Positions 8,210 through 17,373 of a stretch of DNA of 64,000 bases are shown here, in pieces. Source of the DNA: Amanita rubescens (taxonomy: Eukaryota; Basidiomycota; Agaricomycetes; Agaricales; Amanitaceae); contig WION01000001.1 of NCBI GenBank assembly GCA_015039365.1, positions 1,426,001 to 1,490,000 of the forward strand. Reading direction: 5' to 3'. Both the position numbers and the translations under genes were made by a program. Positions within the stretch are counted from its first letter, which is position 1. Every line of letters starts with the position of its first letter. Below the pieces are notes generated by a model. The model was not told the origin of the DNA. It was given only the letters and a program-made list of their open reading frames with translations, and did not search any database.

Positions 8210-9946
8210 TCAAAAATCCTCGTTATCATCGGCAAGAGATAGTAATAGATCATTCTTTTCGTCGGTTGACATCCCTTTCATCAGCGCTCGGATGTTCTTG
8301 GTGTAATTTGGTTTAGACTCTCGGACTTCTTCTTCTTCCCAATTTCCGTCACCATCATTTGATGTGGCTCGAATGTGACGTTTGGGCGTGAATCCTCTTT
8401 TCCTCCCTCCTTTAAATCGGCCTTTCCCTTTGTTTCTTTTCTTCTTCGGGCATTGTCCTGACATGTGTCCTTTGATTCCGCAGATAAAACATAAACCGTC
8501 TTTGATGTAGCGTTCTCTTTCTTCTTTGGTCATAGATCTGATCATAAGTTCTAGTTCTGGGTCGTCTTCTTGTTCTAGAAATTTATGATCGATCTGCATA
8601 GCCCATGATTCGTCGTTATGAGAGGATGATGAATGACCATTTCCAGATCGGGGGGAATAAGCGTATGAACGGGTTCGGATGTTGTCGAGTTTGATAGCAA
8701 TGTCATACCAATCTTGTAATGTTTTTGGGTTCATGAGCATTGCTTTTTCGAACTCGGGTGCTGTAAGTCCTTTTCCGAACATATGGAATGCTGCTTCTCC
8801 TTCGATTCCTGCTTTCGTGATTTGTTCCTTGAACTGATTGACGTAATTAGGCAAGGTCATCTGTTTCTTTCCTTTCATGGACGATCTGTTCTGTAGATTG
8901 AGAATTTTTGTGTATGCATTTCCGCTTGGATCAACTTCTCCCCAATCTGTCAAGAATGATAGTTTGAATGCTTCCCAGTCATCGAATAAAGCGGGTCTCG
9001 TGACGCCTCCTTCAATGGTAGCGCGTGATTTTCGTAACTCCGCTAATTTATTCTTTTTCCACTGTCTAGCTCCATCTGAGATCTTGTTCAGGGCAGCAAG
9101 GATCTTTAAACGGTCTGTATTCATCCGTTCAGGATTCATGTCAAAGAAGATTTCGATATCTTCTATGAACGTATTGGCATCCTTTCGCTTCCCTTTGAAT
9201 TCAGGGAGATCTCCGATGAGACTAGGGGTTCGTGGGTTGGGTATAGGGTCTGTACTTCCTCCAGACATTCTTGGTGATGGTGGGGGTGATGGATCTCTGC
9301 GTGGTGGAGTTGGATCGGGTTTAGGTTCGTCTACTTCGATTCTGTCAGAGTCAAACGGGTCTTCTTCGTCCTTTTCTTCTTCAGGGTTCGAAGGACCTGA
9401 TTCGGGATTGGTCGGTTGTTGGGCAGGTGTTGGTGTCGTTCCAACTGAAAGGTCACTGAGAAAATCAAGAGATAGATCGGGTTTTTGATCTGTATCTTCT
9501 TCTTTCTCGGATTCACTATTGTTTAGGCCAAAATTTGCTTTCTTTTTGCCTTTTGTCTGTATGGAAAGGAGAGTTTTCGGTCTTAAGTTCTCTGGTAGAG
9601 CGTCAGCAGTCCCCTTTATCCAAATGGGGGTGTTGAAGTATTCGTTAGGGACAAATTCTTGTGTTTCGGATGCTATCCAACGTTCTGTGAGGTGATCGAA
9701 TCTGATGTGCTGTTCCTGAAGATATAGATCTGCGAAATAATAATATGATTCGTTCGGAGGTCTAGTTTCTTTTTGTGGTATCCAGAATTCTTGTTCTTTA
9801 ACTGGATTTCCTCCTGTATCTTCCCAGATTCGTTTTGCACCGTTTAGTCTGACGTAGTATCCGTCAAGAATATAGTTCCCTTTACGATCTCGTGTAGCTC
9901 TATTCGGTGGAGCTCTCCAATCCGTTTTGACAACGTGGCCAGTAAC
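8210..9946 (-). CDS. Gypsy Gag with CCHC zinc knuckle
   Basis: The frame is open from 9946 to the TGA at 8210 without an internal stop. The first in-frame ATG is only at 9268, yet about 225 codons of protein-like sequence lie upstream. This upstream part is Trp/Tyr-rich with a charged Pro/Asp/Glu-rich linker. Translation therefore probably begins in an unseen exon or near 9946; a splice-acceptor-like CCGTAG abuts the upstream stop. The capsid region follows (LPEFKGKRKDANTFIEDIE, then NYVNQFKEQ). The zinc knuckle is CFICGIKGHMSGQC, a perfect C-X2-C-X4-H-X4-C followed by a basic tail. Gag packages the element RNA. The alternative is that only the 352-aa product from 9268 is made. Confidence 0.85.
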   Translation of the reverse strand, partial: VTGHVVKTDWRAPPNRATRDRKGNYILDGYYVRLNGAKRIWEDTGGNPVKEQEFWIPQKETRPPNESYYYFADLYLQEQHIRFDHLTERWIASETQEFVPNEYFNTPIWIKGTADALPENLRPKTLLSIQTKGKKKANFGLNNSESEKEEDTDQKPDLSLDFLSDLSVGTTPTPAQQPTNPESGPSNPEEEKDEEDPFDSDRIEVDEPKPDPTPPRRDPSPPPSPRMSGGSTDPIPNPRTPSLIGDLPEFKGKRKDANTFIEDIEIFFDMNPERMNTDRLKILAALNKISDGARQWKKNKLAELRKSRATIEGGVTRPALFDDWEAFKLSFLTDWGEVDPSGNAYTKILNLQNRSSMKGKKQMTLPNYVNQFKEQITKAGIEGEAAFHMFGKGLTAPEFEKAMLMNPKTLQDWYDIAIKLDNIRTRSYAYSPRSGNGHSSSSHNDESWAMQIDHKFLEQEDDPELELMIRSMTKEERERYIKDGLCFICGIKGHMSGQCPKKKRNKGKGRFKGGRKRGFTPKRHIRATSNDGDGNWEEEEVRESKPNYTKNIRALMKGMSTDEKNDLLLSLADDNEDF

Positions 9947-9982
9947 CTACGGGCTGGCTTTCCGGAAGTTCGTCGAAGTGTG

Positions 9983-10490
9983 TGTTATCAAATGCCAATG
10001 AATCGATGTTCAGGCTTATTGATAAGTTCGACTTAATTGTTACGAACTCGTTAATCTCAACCTAAGTTGCAGTGGCAACTCTAGTCACGATTACAAGTCT
10101 TAAGTCAAACGTTAAGATTATAAGTTCAATACTAAGTCAAGACGTTGACTTAGGATCTGAGGACGATTGTGGTAGATGAGTTTAAGAGTGAAGTTATATT
10201 GCCAGACGACAATAAACAGCTAAGTCGAACTTAGGGTTCGACTCTAGAATACAAGCGGTACTTATACTAGCAAGTACAAGGAGACGTACTAATTAGTGAA
10301 TAATGGTAAGTACGAAAGTAAGTATAAGGACGGCGTCATATGTGGAACAAGGATTGGTATAAGTAAGGGAACGAGTTAGTCCGTATGAATCGAGCATAAG
10401 GGGAATGACGAGTAAGGTATGCATAAAGAAAATAAACATGTCCGACGTATCATGTAAGCATAATGCGGGAGTCCGTACCGTGTTGTAACA
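9983..10490 (-). repeat. Probable 5' LTR of the gypsy element
   Basis: On the minus strand the segment starts TGTTACAAC at 10490 and ends GATAACA at 9983, giving TGTTA...TAACA inverted ends. It is non-coding and precedes the gag frame at the distance expected of an LTR. It contains an 8-bp perfect inverted repeat (10223-10230 with 10236-10243). No clear tRNA primer site follows, and the partner LTR is outside the window, so the ends are inferred. Confidence 0.5.
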
Positions 10491-10700
10491 TGAGCCTGGG
10501 GATGCTGAGACGAAGCAGGGGGTGCTGAGACAAGCCTAAGGGTGCTGAGATGAGCCTGGGGATGCTGAGATGAGCCTGAGGATGGTGGGGTGAGCCTGGG
10601 GGTGCTGAGACGAGCCTGGGGATGGTGGGATGAGCCTAGGGATGCTGAGATGAGCCTGGGGGTGCTGAGACAAGCCTAAGGGTGCTGAGACGAGCCTCAG
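10491..10700 (+). repeat. 20-bp minisatellite, about 10.5 copies
   Basis: Tandem units of 20 bases start at 10491, 10511, 10531 and so on to 10691. The consensus is TGAGCCTGGGGATGCTGAGA, with substitutions but almost no indels. Several units are shared variants (for example the CAAGCCTAAG type at 10531 and 10671), suggesting higher-order duplication. The array begins exactly where the gypsy LTR ends. Confidence 0.92.
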
Positions 10701-12299
10701 TGGGGATGAGGGTTGGACGACTCGACAACTCTGACAACAAGTCAGAGAAGCTTCCAGACATTCAGCCACTGCTTCAGTGGCATGTTGGCTCCACCCAGTG
10801 TGGTACATTTCTGCACCTCTGAAGCAGCACCTTCACACCAAGCAGGATGAACGATCATGGGAGACATCATGGGAGATGATGAGTTAGAAGTTTGTTTGGC
10901 GATGTATTAAGAAGGAAGTTGAACATTGGCCAAATAAATACAAACAGTGGACTTGGTGGATTATCGAAGCAAACTTCGTCGCACTATGGTTGTGTATGGG
11001 AATTGTCACTTGTCTGGTAGCTTAATATTGAGAAATATGAATACCACTTTAGTATATACTTAGTTGATACTTAATATGTAGCAATCCCAACGGTGGGGGT
11101 TAAACTCTGGAGACATGATTGGTGCTCCTGAGTGACCAGGAGGAGAATGTGGAGGCAGGGAATATTCAGGAGGAGAATGCCAAGGTGGGGAGTATTCATG
11201 AGCTCTGGGGAGAACCAGTTGGATATCTGGAGCACTCAGGTCTGCTCGGGTCAACTCATCAAAAAGCAGTGCACTCCCATCAAAAACTGGGATTGCTGAT
11301 GATCAGTCCAACGCCTCGCAAGCCCGGGCCCGAGTGAGTCGGCGATTGAAGTGAGCGTGCCGTTCCAATTCATCTCAGACCGATAACGCACCCGAAGAGA
11401 ATCCGCCACATCCATCCCAGCCATCGTCTCCTGGTTCTCTCCCGGCGCAACCGTTTGCTTCTTCGATGGAGTCCCTCCTCCACTCCATCAATTCTCATTC
11501 ATTCACCTGCGAGTGTATCAATATATGATCTAGTAAAATAAACGGTGCAACTCACCCATACCCACTTTCAACCTGAGTTTGGATCGAGACTGCAGAGCAT
11601 ACCGCTCGACGGCGTCCTGGCCCAGCGCACCAGCGTACAACGTACACAAACTTAAATGTATGAAAAACTGACAAAGCAGGACGTATTTTTTCATCCCTGG
11701 ACAACTACACTCCGTCTGCGAATAGGTCAAACAGAGTGCCCGTTCAGCTGAGTATAATGTGGAGTTGGAAGGGCGTGAGCTCGTAAATCACAGGGAGGGT
11801 AGCCCAGAGGTGGCGTTCCCGGGCAAATTGATCAGACGGCAAGTTAAACTTAGAGGGTTTGTAGGGGTTCGACGATAGGTTTAGTGGGATTATTTCTATT
11901 TTGAAATGCCAGGAACGTCCGATACGGACCATCATAATGACTGTCCGTATCGGTAATGTGGCGACAGGTCGCATGCAGATAAACCGAAGGTAGACCAAGG
12001 GCGCAGGTACGACGAGAGATGTTTCAGATGAGGGAAGGCCCGTAACACGTGTTCTATATATAGTTACATCACGAGAGCGCCGACGCTCGCTGACAAGCCC
12101 AACAGGTAATATTTTGGGAGTGATGACGCCCATTCATCGTGCGACGTGGACCGCTGTGCCCAGCGTGAATTACCGTGTCCCAGCGGCATGAATCATTGGA
12201 TGCGTGAACATGAACACGATCGCTGATGTAAGATTCCCACAACTCAGCTCAATTATGAAGAAGGGATGCTGAAAATGATAACAAAGACTCGTCAAAGGG
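10701..12299. other. Gene-poor interval with small repeats
   Basis: I see no supportable gene. Two near-identical 30-bp units (AGGAGGAGAATG start) lie in tandem at about 11141-11200. An 11-bp perfect inverted repeat with a 13-nt loop is at 11919-11929/11943-11953. Open frames here are short and have biased, repeat-like translations. The interval looks like old transposon and repeat debris. Confidence 0.5.
11917..11953. repeat. Inverted repeat containing GTCCGATACGGAC
   Basis: GTCCGATACGGAC at 11917-11929 faces GTCCGTATCGG at 11943-11953, giving an 11-bp stem. The same 13-mer occurs again at 13115-13127. It is a candidate terminal repeat of a small DNA transposon. Confidence 0.5.
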
Positions 12300-12720
12300 A
12301 TTGAAGCCAAGGTTGATTATGATTACATCGGTCGCAGAGGATTTGGCTTCGTTTTCAAGGGAGAGCTCAGGGAGCTGCCGTCGCGCTGAAACTCTTTTCT
12401 TGAACAGATACTGATTACTGATTGCTTTTCGATAGATATTTCTGTCGGGAAGCGTTGATGCGGCGATCTCTAAATCACGAGCGCGTCCTGCCATCTCTTG
12501 GGATCTTTGAAGATGAACCAGCTTCCTTGTCGCCGGGTCATTCGACATCGGAGATTCGCTCGATTGTCACATCAACTCGAAACTGAATCTGGACAGATTT
12601 TAGAAGTAGCCGAATGCATCCAATACATCCACTCGGAAGGCATACCGCGGCGTACGTCCACCTCAACCTGATTAGATGCAACATTCTTTTGGACTCTTAC
12701 TTGACACTTGAGTAGTGTTT
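12300..12720 (+). pseudogene. Decayed protein-kinase gene
   Basis: Three kinase landmarks appear in order on the plus strand, in different frames. A glycine loop (YIGRRGFGFVFKGEL) lies at about 12316-12370. A helix-C/strand-4-like segment (LNHERVLPFLGIFEDE) lies at about 12469-12516. A degraded catalytic loop (IQYIHSEGI, then a frame change, then CNILLD) lies at about 12620-12705. The invariant catalytic Asp is not recognisable and stops and frameshifts separate the parts. Small kinases with the NHPNVLPFLGI-type segment are greatly expanded in agaric mushrooms. The gene is dead. Only the kinase identity is claimed. Confidence 0.7.
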
Positions 12721-13288
12721 AGTTCACGATGCGGTCCTGCGCTGCCCTCTAAAAGTTGACATTACACGCTGTAAATCGTAATGTCTGCTCGCCAAATACT
12801 GCCTGCCTGGCCTATATCCCTGCACTCGCTCTACTTGCCGTAGCTCCCGTAGCTCTCTCCCACCGGCTCACAATAAAGGACTTGCCACACCGCTATGGAA
12901 CATTTGTACGTTCCTTTTTTGTGGGAATTCAACCTTACTACAAGTTCGGGCGTCAATATCAAGGAGACAACTTGTGTGAGGCTCACGGCGATTCACGCGC
13001 AGCAGTCCACGCTGGATCACGACGGTTCACACTTGATCATGACAGGCCACGGCGGCCCGGGGTCACGGTGGTTCAGGACGGATCACGGTGTGAGGGCATA
13101 TGCATCGGGATTCTGTCCGATACGGACAGTCAAAAAAAAACGTAACCGGGGCCTGACACTGGACTATTGGTATTAGGCTCACTAGCACTGCCGGTTCTAT
13201 TTGCGGTTACTATAACCGGACTTCGAAGGCCGACTATCGATTACAGTTTGATTAATGCCCGAAAATGCTGTCATAAATGCCGCCACAA
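12721..13288. other. Intergenic sequence, no gene seen
   Basis: It contains a short GGTTCA/GGATCA-rich imperfect repeat (about 13010-13090), a 7-bp hairpin CTGTCCG/CGGACAG at 13113-13129 and a run of nine A. I find no convincing coding region. Confidence 0.4.
13113..13129. repeat. Second copy of the GTCCGATACGGAC palindrome
   Basis: CTGTCCG and CGGACAG form a 7-bp stem around ATA. The core 13-mer equals that at 11917-11929, about 1.2 kb to the left. Confidence 0.5.
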
Positions 13289-13334
13289 AGTTCGATGCGT
13301 CTACTTCGGTAGCCCCTATCGTCCGAGCTTCAGC

Positions 13335-13340
13335 TATAAA
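13335..13340 (+). promoter_or_regulatory. TATA box of GH88 copy 1
   Basis: TATAAA lies in the block CTTCAGCTATAAATCCCTCG, which is conserved in copy 2. It is only about 27 bases before the in-frame ATG at 13367, implying a very short leader if used. Confidence 0.5.
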
Positions 13341-13366
13341 TCCCTCGCGGTCTGTCCCATAATGGC

Positions 13367-14835
13367 ATGGCTTTATTGCTTCTTCCTATCATCGTTGCTC
13401 CCCTCCTTTCCCTGGCGTACGAGCCCGCTAAAGAGCTCTTTTCCCCAACTATACCCCACAAGGTCCTCAATACCTTCCAGTCTCTGCCTCAACCTATCCA
13501 GTACCCTGAATATACCGATACTATCGTTGGTGACTGGCTCTACTTTCCCCCAGACACTTTTACTTCTGGTTTCTTCCCTGCAACTGCCTACGCGCTCAAC
13601 ACACGGAGTCTCCGCTGTCCCGATGGCATCGACTGGCTCTCCATCGGTAGGGCTTCCGCAGCCGCTCTCGTCCCTCTCGAGACCAAAAACACAGTCGGTC
13701 ATGCTGTGGGTTTTTTGAGCTACCCTTTTGCAGAAGAAATCAGCGTGTTCGTCACCTATTTCGATTCCTTCAATGTCTGACCTTGTATTAGAAATCCGGA
13801 AAACAAGACGGCCATTGATGTACTCAATGCCTTTGCCAGCGATCTTGCAGCACGCTTTGATCCTGTTGTGGGATGCACTCGCAGTTGGGACTCTCCGGAC
13901 CCAGTCTTTCAGGTTATCATTGAGAACATGATGACCATGGAACTCCTATTCCAGTCGGCAGCTTTGACCGGAAACCGCACTCTTACGGAGATAGCCATGA
14001 AGCACGCAGACACGACAATGGCTAACCACATACGCCCCGATGGTCAGTTACCTCGTCGATCAAGTTGCTATAAACTCACCATCGGCTAGGATCCACATGG
14101 CAGCTCGTTGAATACAATACTTTTACGGGTGCTATTATTGGGAAGTTGGCCGTACAGGGGTATTCCTCCAACAGTACTTGGTCACGCGGTCAAGCTTGGG
14201 GCCTCTACGGATTTACTAAAAGTCGGTCTTGCCTTTACAGTCATCCTTACCTTTGCTTAACGATTGTAGTGTATTTCCATACGCAGGAACCAAGATACTT
14301 GGATACGGCTCGGAGACTAGCGAATTATTTCATTGAAAACATACCCGATGACGGGATCATCCCCTGGTGACGTGCTAGTCCTATATGACCTTGGCCGCAA
14401 GGCATTTTAACGTATGAGTTGTAGGGACTTCAATGCTCCTTTGATACCCGCACCCCGTCCTGCAGACTCCTCTGCGGCTATGGTTGCCGCGAACGGCCTT
14501 CTGATGCTGTCGCGTTTGGAAACGAAGATAGCAGCATCCAAAAAGTGGAGAGATGCTGCTATTAAGGCAAGTGGTTTACGTCAAAGTCACCCCGCTTTGG
14601 CTTAATTTTCCTAGATAATTAATCCCATGATTGCTTTGGCCTGGCGCCCGTCCTGGCAGAGTTTATTGGCGAACGGAACGGTTAACGAACCGGGCAATAA
14701 CTCTATGACGGGGACAGTTTATGGTAAGTCCGTTTCTTTTGTGTATGTGGAGTTGGCTGATGCCTTGTAGGTGATTACTTTTTCATTGAGGCTGGAAATG
14801 CGTTGTTAGAGATGGGTTTGGCAGCGTGCGGATAA
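13367..14835 (+). CDS. GH88-type unsaturated glucuronyl hydrolase, copy 1
   Basis: Family GH88 enzymes remove unsaturated glucuronic acid from the ends of oligosaccharides released by polysaccharide lyases. The start at 13367 gives a signal peptide (MALLLLPIIVAPLLSLA), so the enzyme is probably secreted. An out-of-frame ATG lies at 13361. Family motifs: SGFFPATAYAL, MANHIRPDG, STWSRGQAWGLYGF, DFNAPLIP, DSSAAMVAANGLLML, AGNALLEMGLA. Introns as read: 13747-13791, 14043-14089, 14222-14269, 14367-14424, 14567-14614 (a GC donor, AAG/GCAAGT) and 14724-14770. With these the frame is open to TAA at 14835. The segment VIIENMM has Glu where copy 2 has Asp. It is about 88-90% identical in DNA to copy 2. 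It could be active, altered or incipiently dead. Confidence 0.8.
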
Positions 14836-14900
14836 TTGACAATTACCAGTGATTCTTAGTCTGCACTATCTAGTAATACTAATCTGTTAGAGATCCGAGT

Positions 14901-14994
14901 CCCTAAACACCATAAAATATCATTGAATCAGCTATTTCTCTAATTAATTATCAGATGGAAAACTTGATTGAACTGGAGTGGATTCTCGCTATTG
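14901..14994 (-). pseudogene. Fragment of NTF2 carried by the tandem duplication
   Basis: On the minus strand this reads as the last two exons of NTF2 in decayed form. ENPLQFNQVFHLI is recognisable against ENPLQFSQVFHLI of the intact gene, and the stop region matches that of NTF2, but the ends of the exons and much of the last intron are missing. It lies downstream of GH88 copy 1, exactly where the intact NTF2 lies downstream of copy 2. Confidence 0.8.
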
Positions 14995-15101
14995 GCTGCG
15001 TTAAGGCTGCGTTTGCCAAATAAGGCTTGGCGCAATGCCACTACGTGTTCGATGCGTCTACTACTTCCCGATGCGGAAGCCCCAATCCCCCTCGCTTCAG
15101 C

Positions 15102-15107
15102 TATAAA
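15102..15107 (+). promoter_or_regulatory. TATA box of GH88 copy 2
   Basis: The same TATAAA block as in copy 1, 27 bases before the ATG at 15134. Confidence 0.5.
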
Positions 15108-15133
15108 TCCCTCGCGGTCGTTCCCGCAATGGC

Positions 15134-16606
15134 ATGTCTTTATCGCTTCGTCTTGTTATCATTGCTCCCATACTTTCCCTCGCCTACAAGCCCGCTAAAG
15201 AACTTTTCTCCCCAATCATATCCCACAAGGTCCTCAACACCTTCCAGTCTCTGCCTTATTCTACCAAGTACCCTGAATATACCGATACCATCGTCGGTGA
15301 CTGGCTCTACTTTTCCCCAGACACTTGGACTTCAGGTTTCCTCCCTGCAACTGCCTACGCGCTCAATGCACGGGGTCTCCTCTGTCCCGATGGCATCGAC
15401 TGGCTCTCCCTTGGCAGGGCTTCCACAGGTGCTCTCGTCCCTCTCGAGACCAATAATACAGTCGGTCATGACGTGGGCTTTTTGAGCTACCCTTTTGCAG
15501 AAGAAATCTGCGTGTTCGTCCGCTATTTCGATTCCTTCAATCTCTGACCGTGTGTTAGAAATCCGGAAAACACGAAGGCTATTGATGCAGTCAATGCCTT
15601 TGCCAACGATCTTGCAGCGCGCTTTAACCCTATCGTGGGATGCACTCGCAGCTGGAACTCTCCGGACCCAATCTTTGAGGTTATCATTGATAACATGATG
15701 ACCTTGGAAGTCCTATTCCAGTCGGCAGCTTTGACCAGAAACCGCACTCTTACTGAGATAGCTATAAAGCACGCAGACACGACAATGGCTAACCACATAC
15801 GCCCCGATGGTCAGTTACCTCGATCAAGTTGCTATAAACTCACCGTCAGCTAGGATCCTCATGGCATCTCGTTGAATACAATACCTTTACAGGTGCTGTT
15901 ATTAGGAAAATAACTGTACAGGGGTATGCCAACGACAGTACTTGGTCACGCGGTCAAGCTTGGGGCATCTACGGATTTGCTAAAAGTCGGTCTTGCCTTT
16001 ACAGTCATCCTTACCTTTGCTTAGCGATTGCAGTGTATTCCCATACACAGGAACCAAGATACTTGGATACGGCTCGGAGACTAGCAAATTATTTCATTGA
16101 CCACATACCCGATGACGGGATCGTCCCCTGGTGACGCGCTAATCCTATATGACCTTGGCGGCAAGGCGTTTTAACGTACGAGTTGTAGGGACTTCAATGC
16201 TCCTTTGATACCCGCACCCCGTCCTGCAGACTCCTCTGCGGCTATGATTGCCGCGAACGGCCTTCTGATGCTGTCGCGTTCGGAAACGACGATAGCAGCA
16301 TCCAAAAAGTGGAGCGATGCTGCTATTGAGGCAGGTGATATAGGTCAAAGTCACCCCGCTTTGGCTTAATTTTCCTAGATAATTAATCGCATGACTGCTT
16401 TGGCCTGGCGCCCGACCTGGCAGAGTTTATTGGCGAACGGAACGGTTAACAAACCGGCCAATAACTCTCTGACGGGGATAATTTATGGCGAGTCCGTTTT
16501 CTTTGTGTATGTGGAGTTGGCTGATGGTCCTGCAGGTGATTACTATTTCATTCAGGCTGGCAATGCGCTGCTAGAGATGGGCTTGGCAGCGTGCGGATAT
16601 GATTGA
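15134..16606 (+). CDS. GH88-type unsaturated glucuronyl hydrolase, copy 2
   Basis: Tandem paralogue of the gene at 13367, with the same exon layout and a signal peptide (MSLSLRLVIIAPILSLA). It keeps VIIDNMM; I match this Asp, from memory, to Asp88 of the Bacillus GL1 enzyme, so copy 2 looks like the better preserved enzyme. First intron 15514-15558. The fifth intron, 16331-16378, needs a GC donor (GAG/GCAGGT). At 16488-16535 the donor that is GT in copy 1 has become GC. That 48-nt segment is a multiple of three and open, so retention would only insert 16 residues. The gene converges on NTF2, its stop lying 78 bases from the NTF2 stop. Expected role: degradation of plant or microbial glucuronate-containing polysaccharides. 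Confidence 0.8.
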
Positions 16607-16684
16607 CAATTACCAGTGTTCTTAGTCTGCACTATCTCTCTATTCAGAAAGTAACAACAAGGATCGTGTTAGAGAACCGAGCGC

Positions 16685-17278
16685 CTAAGCACCATAATTA
16701 AGGCGGAAAATATCATTGAGCCTTTAGACAAAATTTGAATCAGCTGTTTCTCTCGTGACCTGTTGAATGTGTACTGACACATAGAAGGTGCCTGCGTCAG
16801 GAATTAGATGGAAAACTTGACTGAACTGAAGCGGATTCTCGCTATCATCAACCTGTGGTAGTACCGCGAATTAACTATGGTAGCGAGAAGTGGGCAAATA
16901 ACTTGCAATTAAGAGGCCAGTGACGCAAACGATGAGACTAGCTACGCTAGGGTTTGAAGGCTGAGCATCGCGCGTCGTAACCTTGTGAACTACTTTTTGA
17001 AACGGTAGATTCTTGGGCGTTATTGTTAATTGATTAGATTATGACGCCTAGTGTCTTGAGTGCTCACAGTAAGTTTTTCGACTATGGCTGCCCGCCCCAT
17101 GATTGGGGTGCCCTCCCACGACAACATAGATTCGTCGCGCTAGACAATGTTCAACAAGATGAGATGAGCACGAGCAGTAATCACTAACGTATAGAGGCAT
17201 GAGATTCGAGCGATCCTGGTCAAAAGTGGAATAGTAGAAGTCGGTGAATTGAATAGCAATTGCGTTGACGTCTGCCAT
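16685..17278 (-). CDS. NTF2: Nuclear transport factor 2
   Basis: NTF2 carries Ran-GDP into the nucleus through nuclear pores as a small dimer. The gene has five exons, only the first of which is an obvious ORF. Exon 1 from 17278 reads MADVNAIAIQFTDFYYSTFD; exon 2 RDESMLSWEGTPIMGRAAI; exon 3 begins NLPFQKVVHKVTT; exon 4 begins VDDSENPLQFSQVFHLI; exon 5 LNDIFRLNYGA. Introns: 17140-17188, 17012-17067, 16853-16906 and 16722-16778. The third needs a GC donor (ATT/GCAAGT). The product is about 125 aa, the family's usual size, with the conserved WEG, FQKV and DIFRLNYG motifs. It is convergent with GH88 copy 2 and divergent from the gene at 17374. Its 3' end was copied in the local duplication. Confidence 0.93.
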
Positions 17279-17373
17279 GGTATGGAGAGGATGAAGAAAG
17301 GATGAAGGCGCTAGAAGGATTATATGATCCTGATAATCTGCACTGCATCATTACGTGATCTCGTCTCTCCTTC

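Larger units (their letters stand above)
7587..10490 (-). mobile_element. Ty3/gypsy retrotransposon fragment, split by the copia insertion
   Basis: On the minus strand, reading from 10490 downward, there is a probable 5' LTR, a gag gene with a CCHC zinc knuckle and a retropepsin gene that is cut at 7587 by the copia LTR. Reverse transcriptase and integrase are missing from the window and should lie beyond the left end of the copia element. Gag and protease show no internal stops, so the element was probably young when it was hit. The right end abuts the first unit of a minisatellite. Confidence 0.88.

Noticed and set aside
8877..9488. 203-codon plus-strand frame
   Set aside because: It is antisense to the gypsy gag, and its Ser/Gly/Phe-rich translation is the shadow of a Pro/Asp/Glu-rich stretch.
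10536..10808. 90-codon minus-strand frame
   Set aside because: It translates the 20-bp minisatellite; the repeated PQAHL/SSQHP pattern is an artefact of the array.
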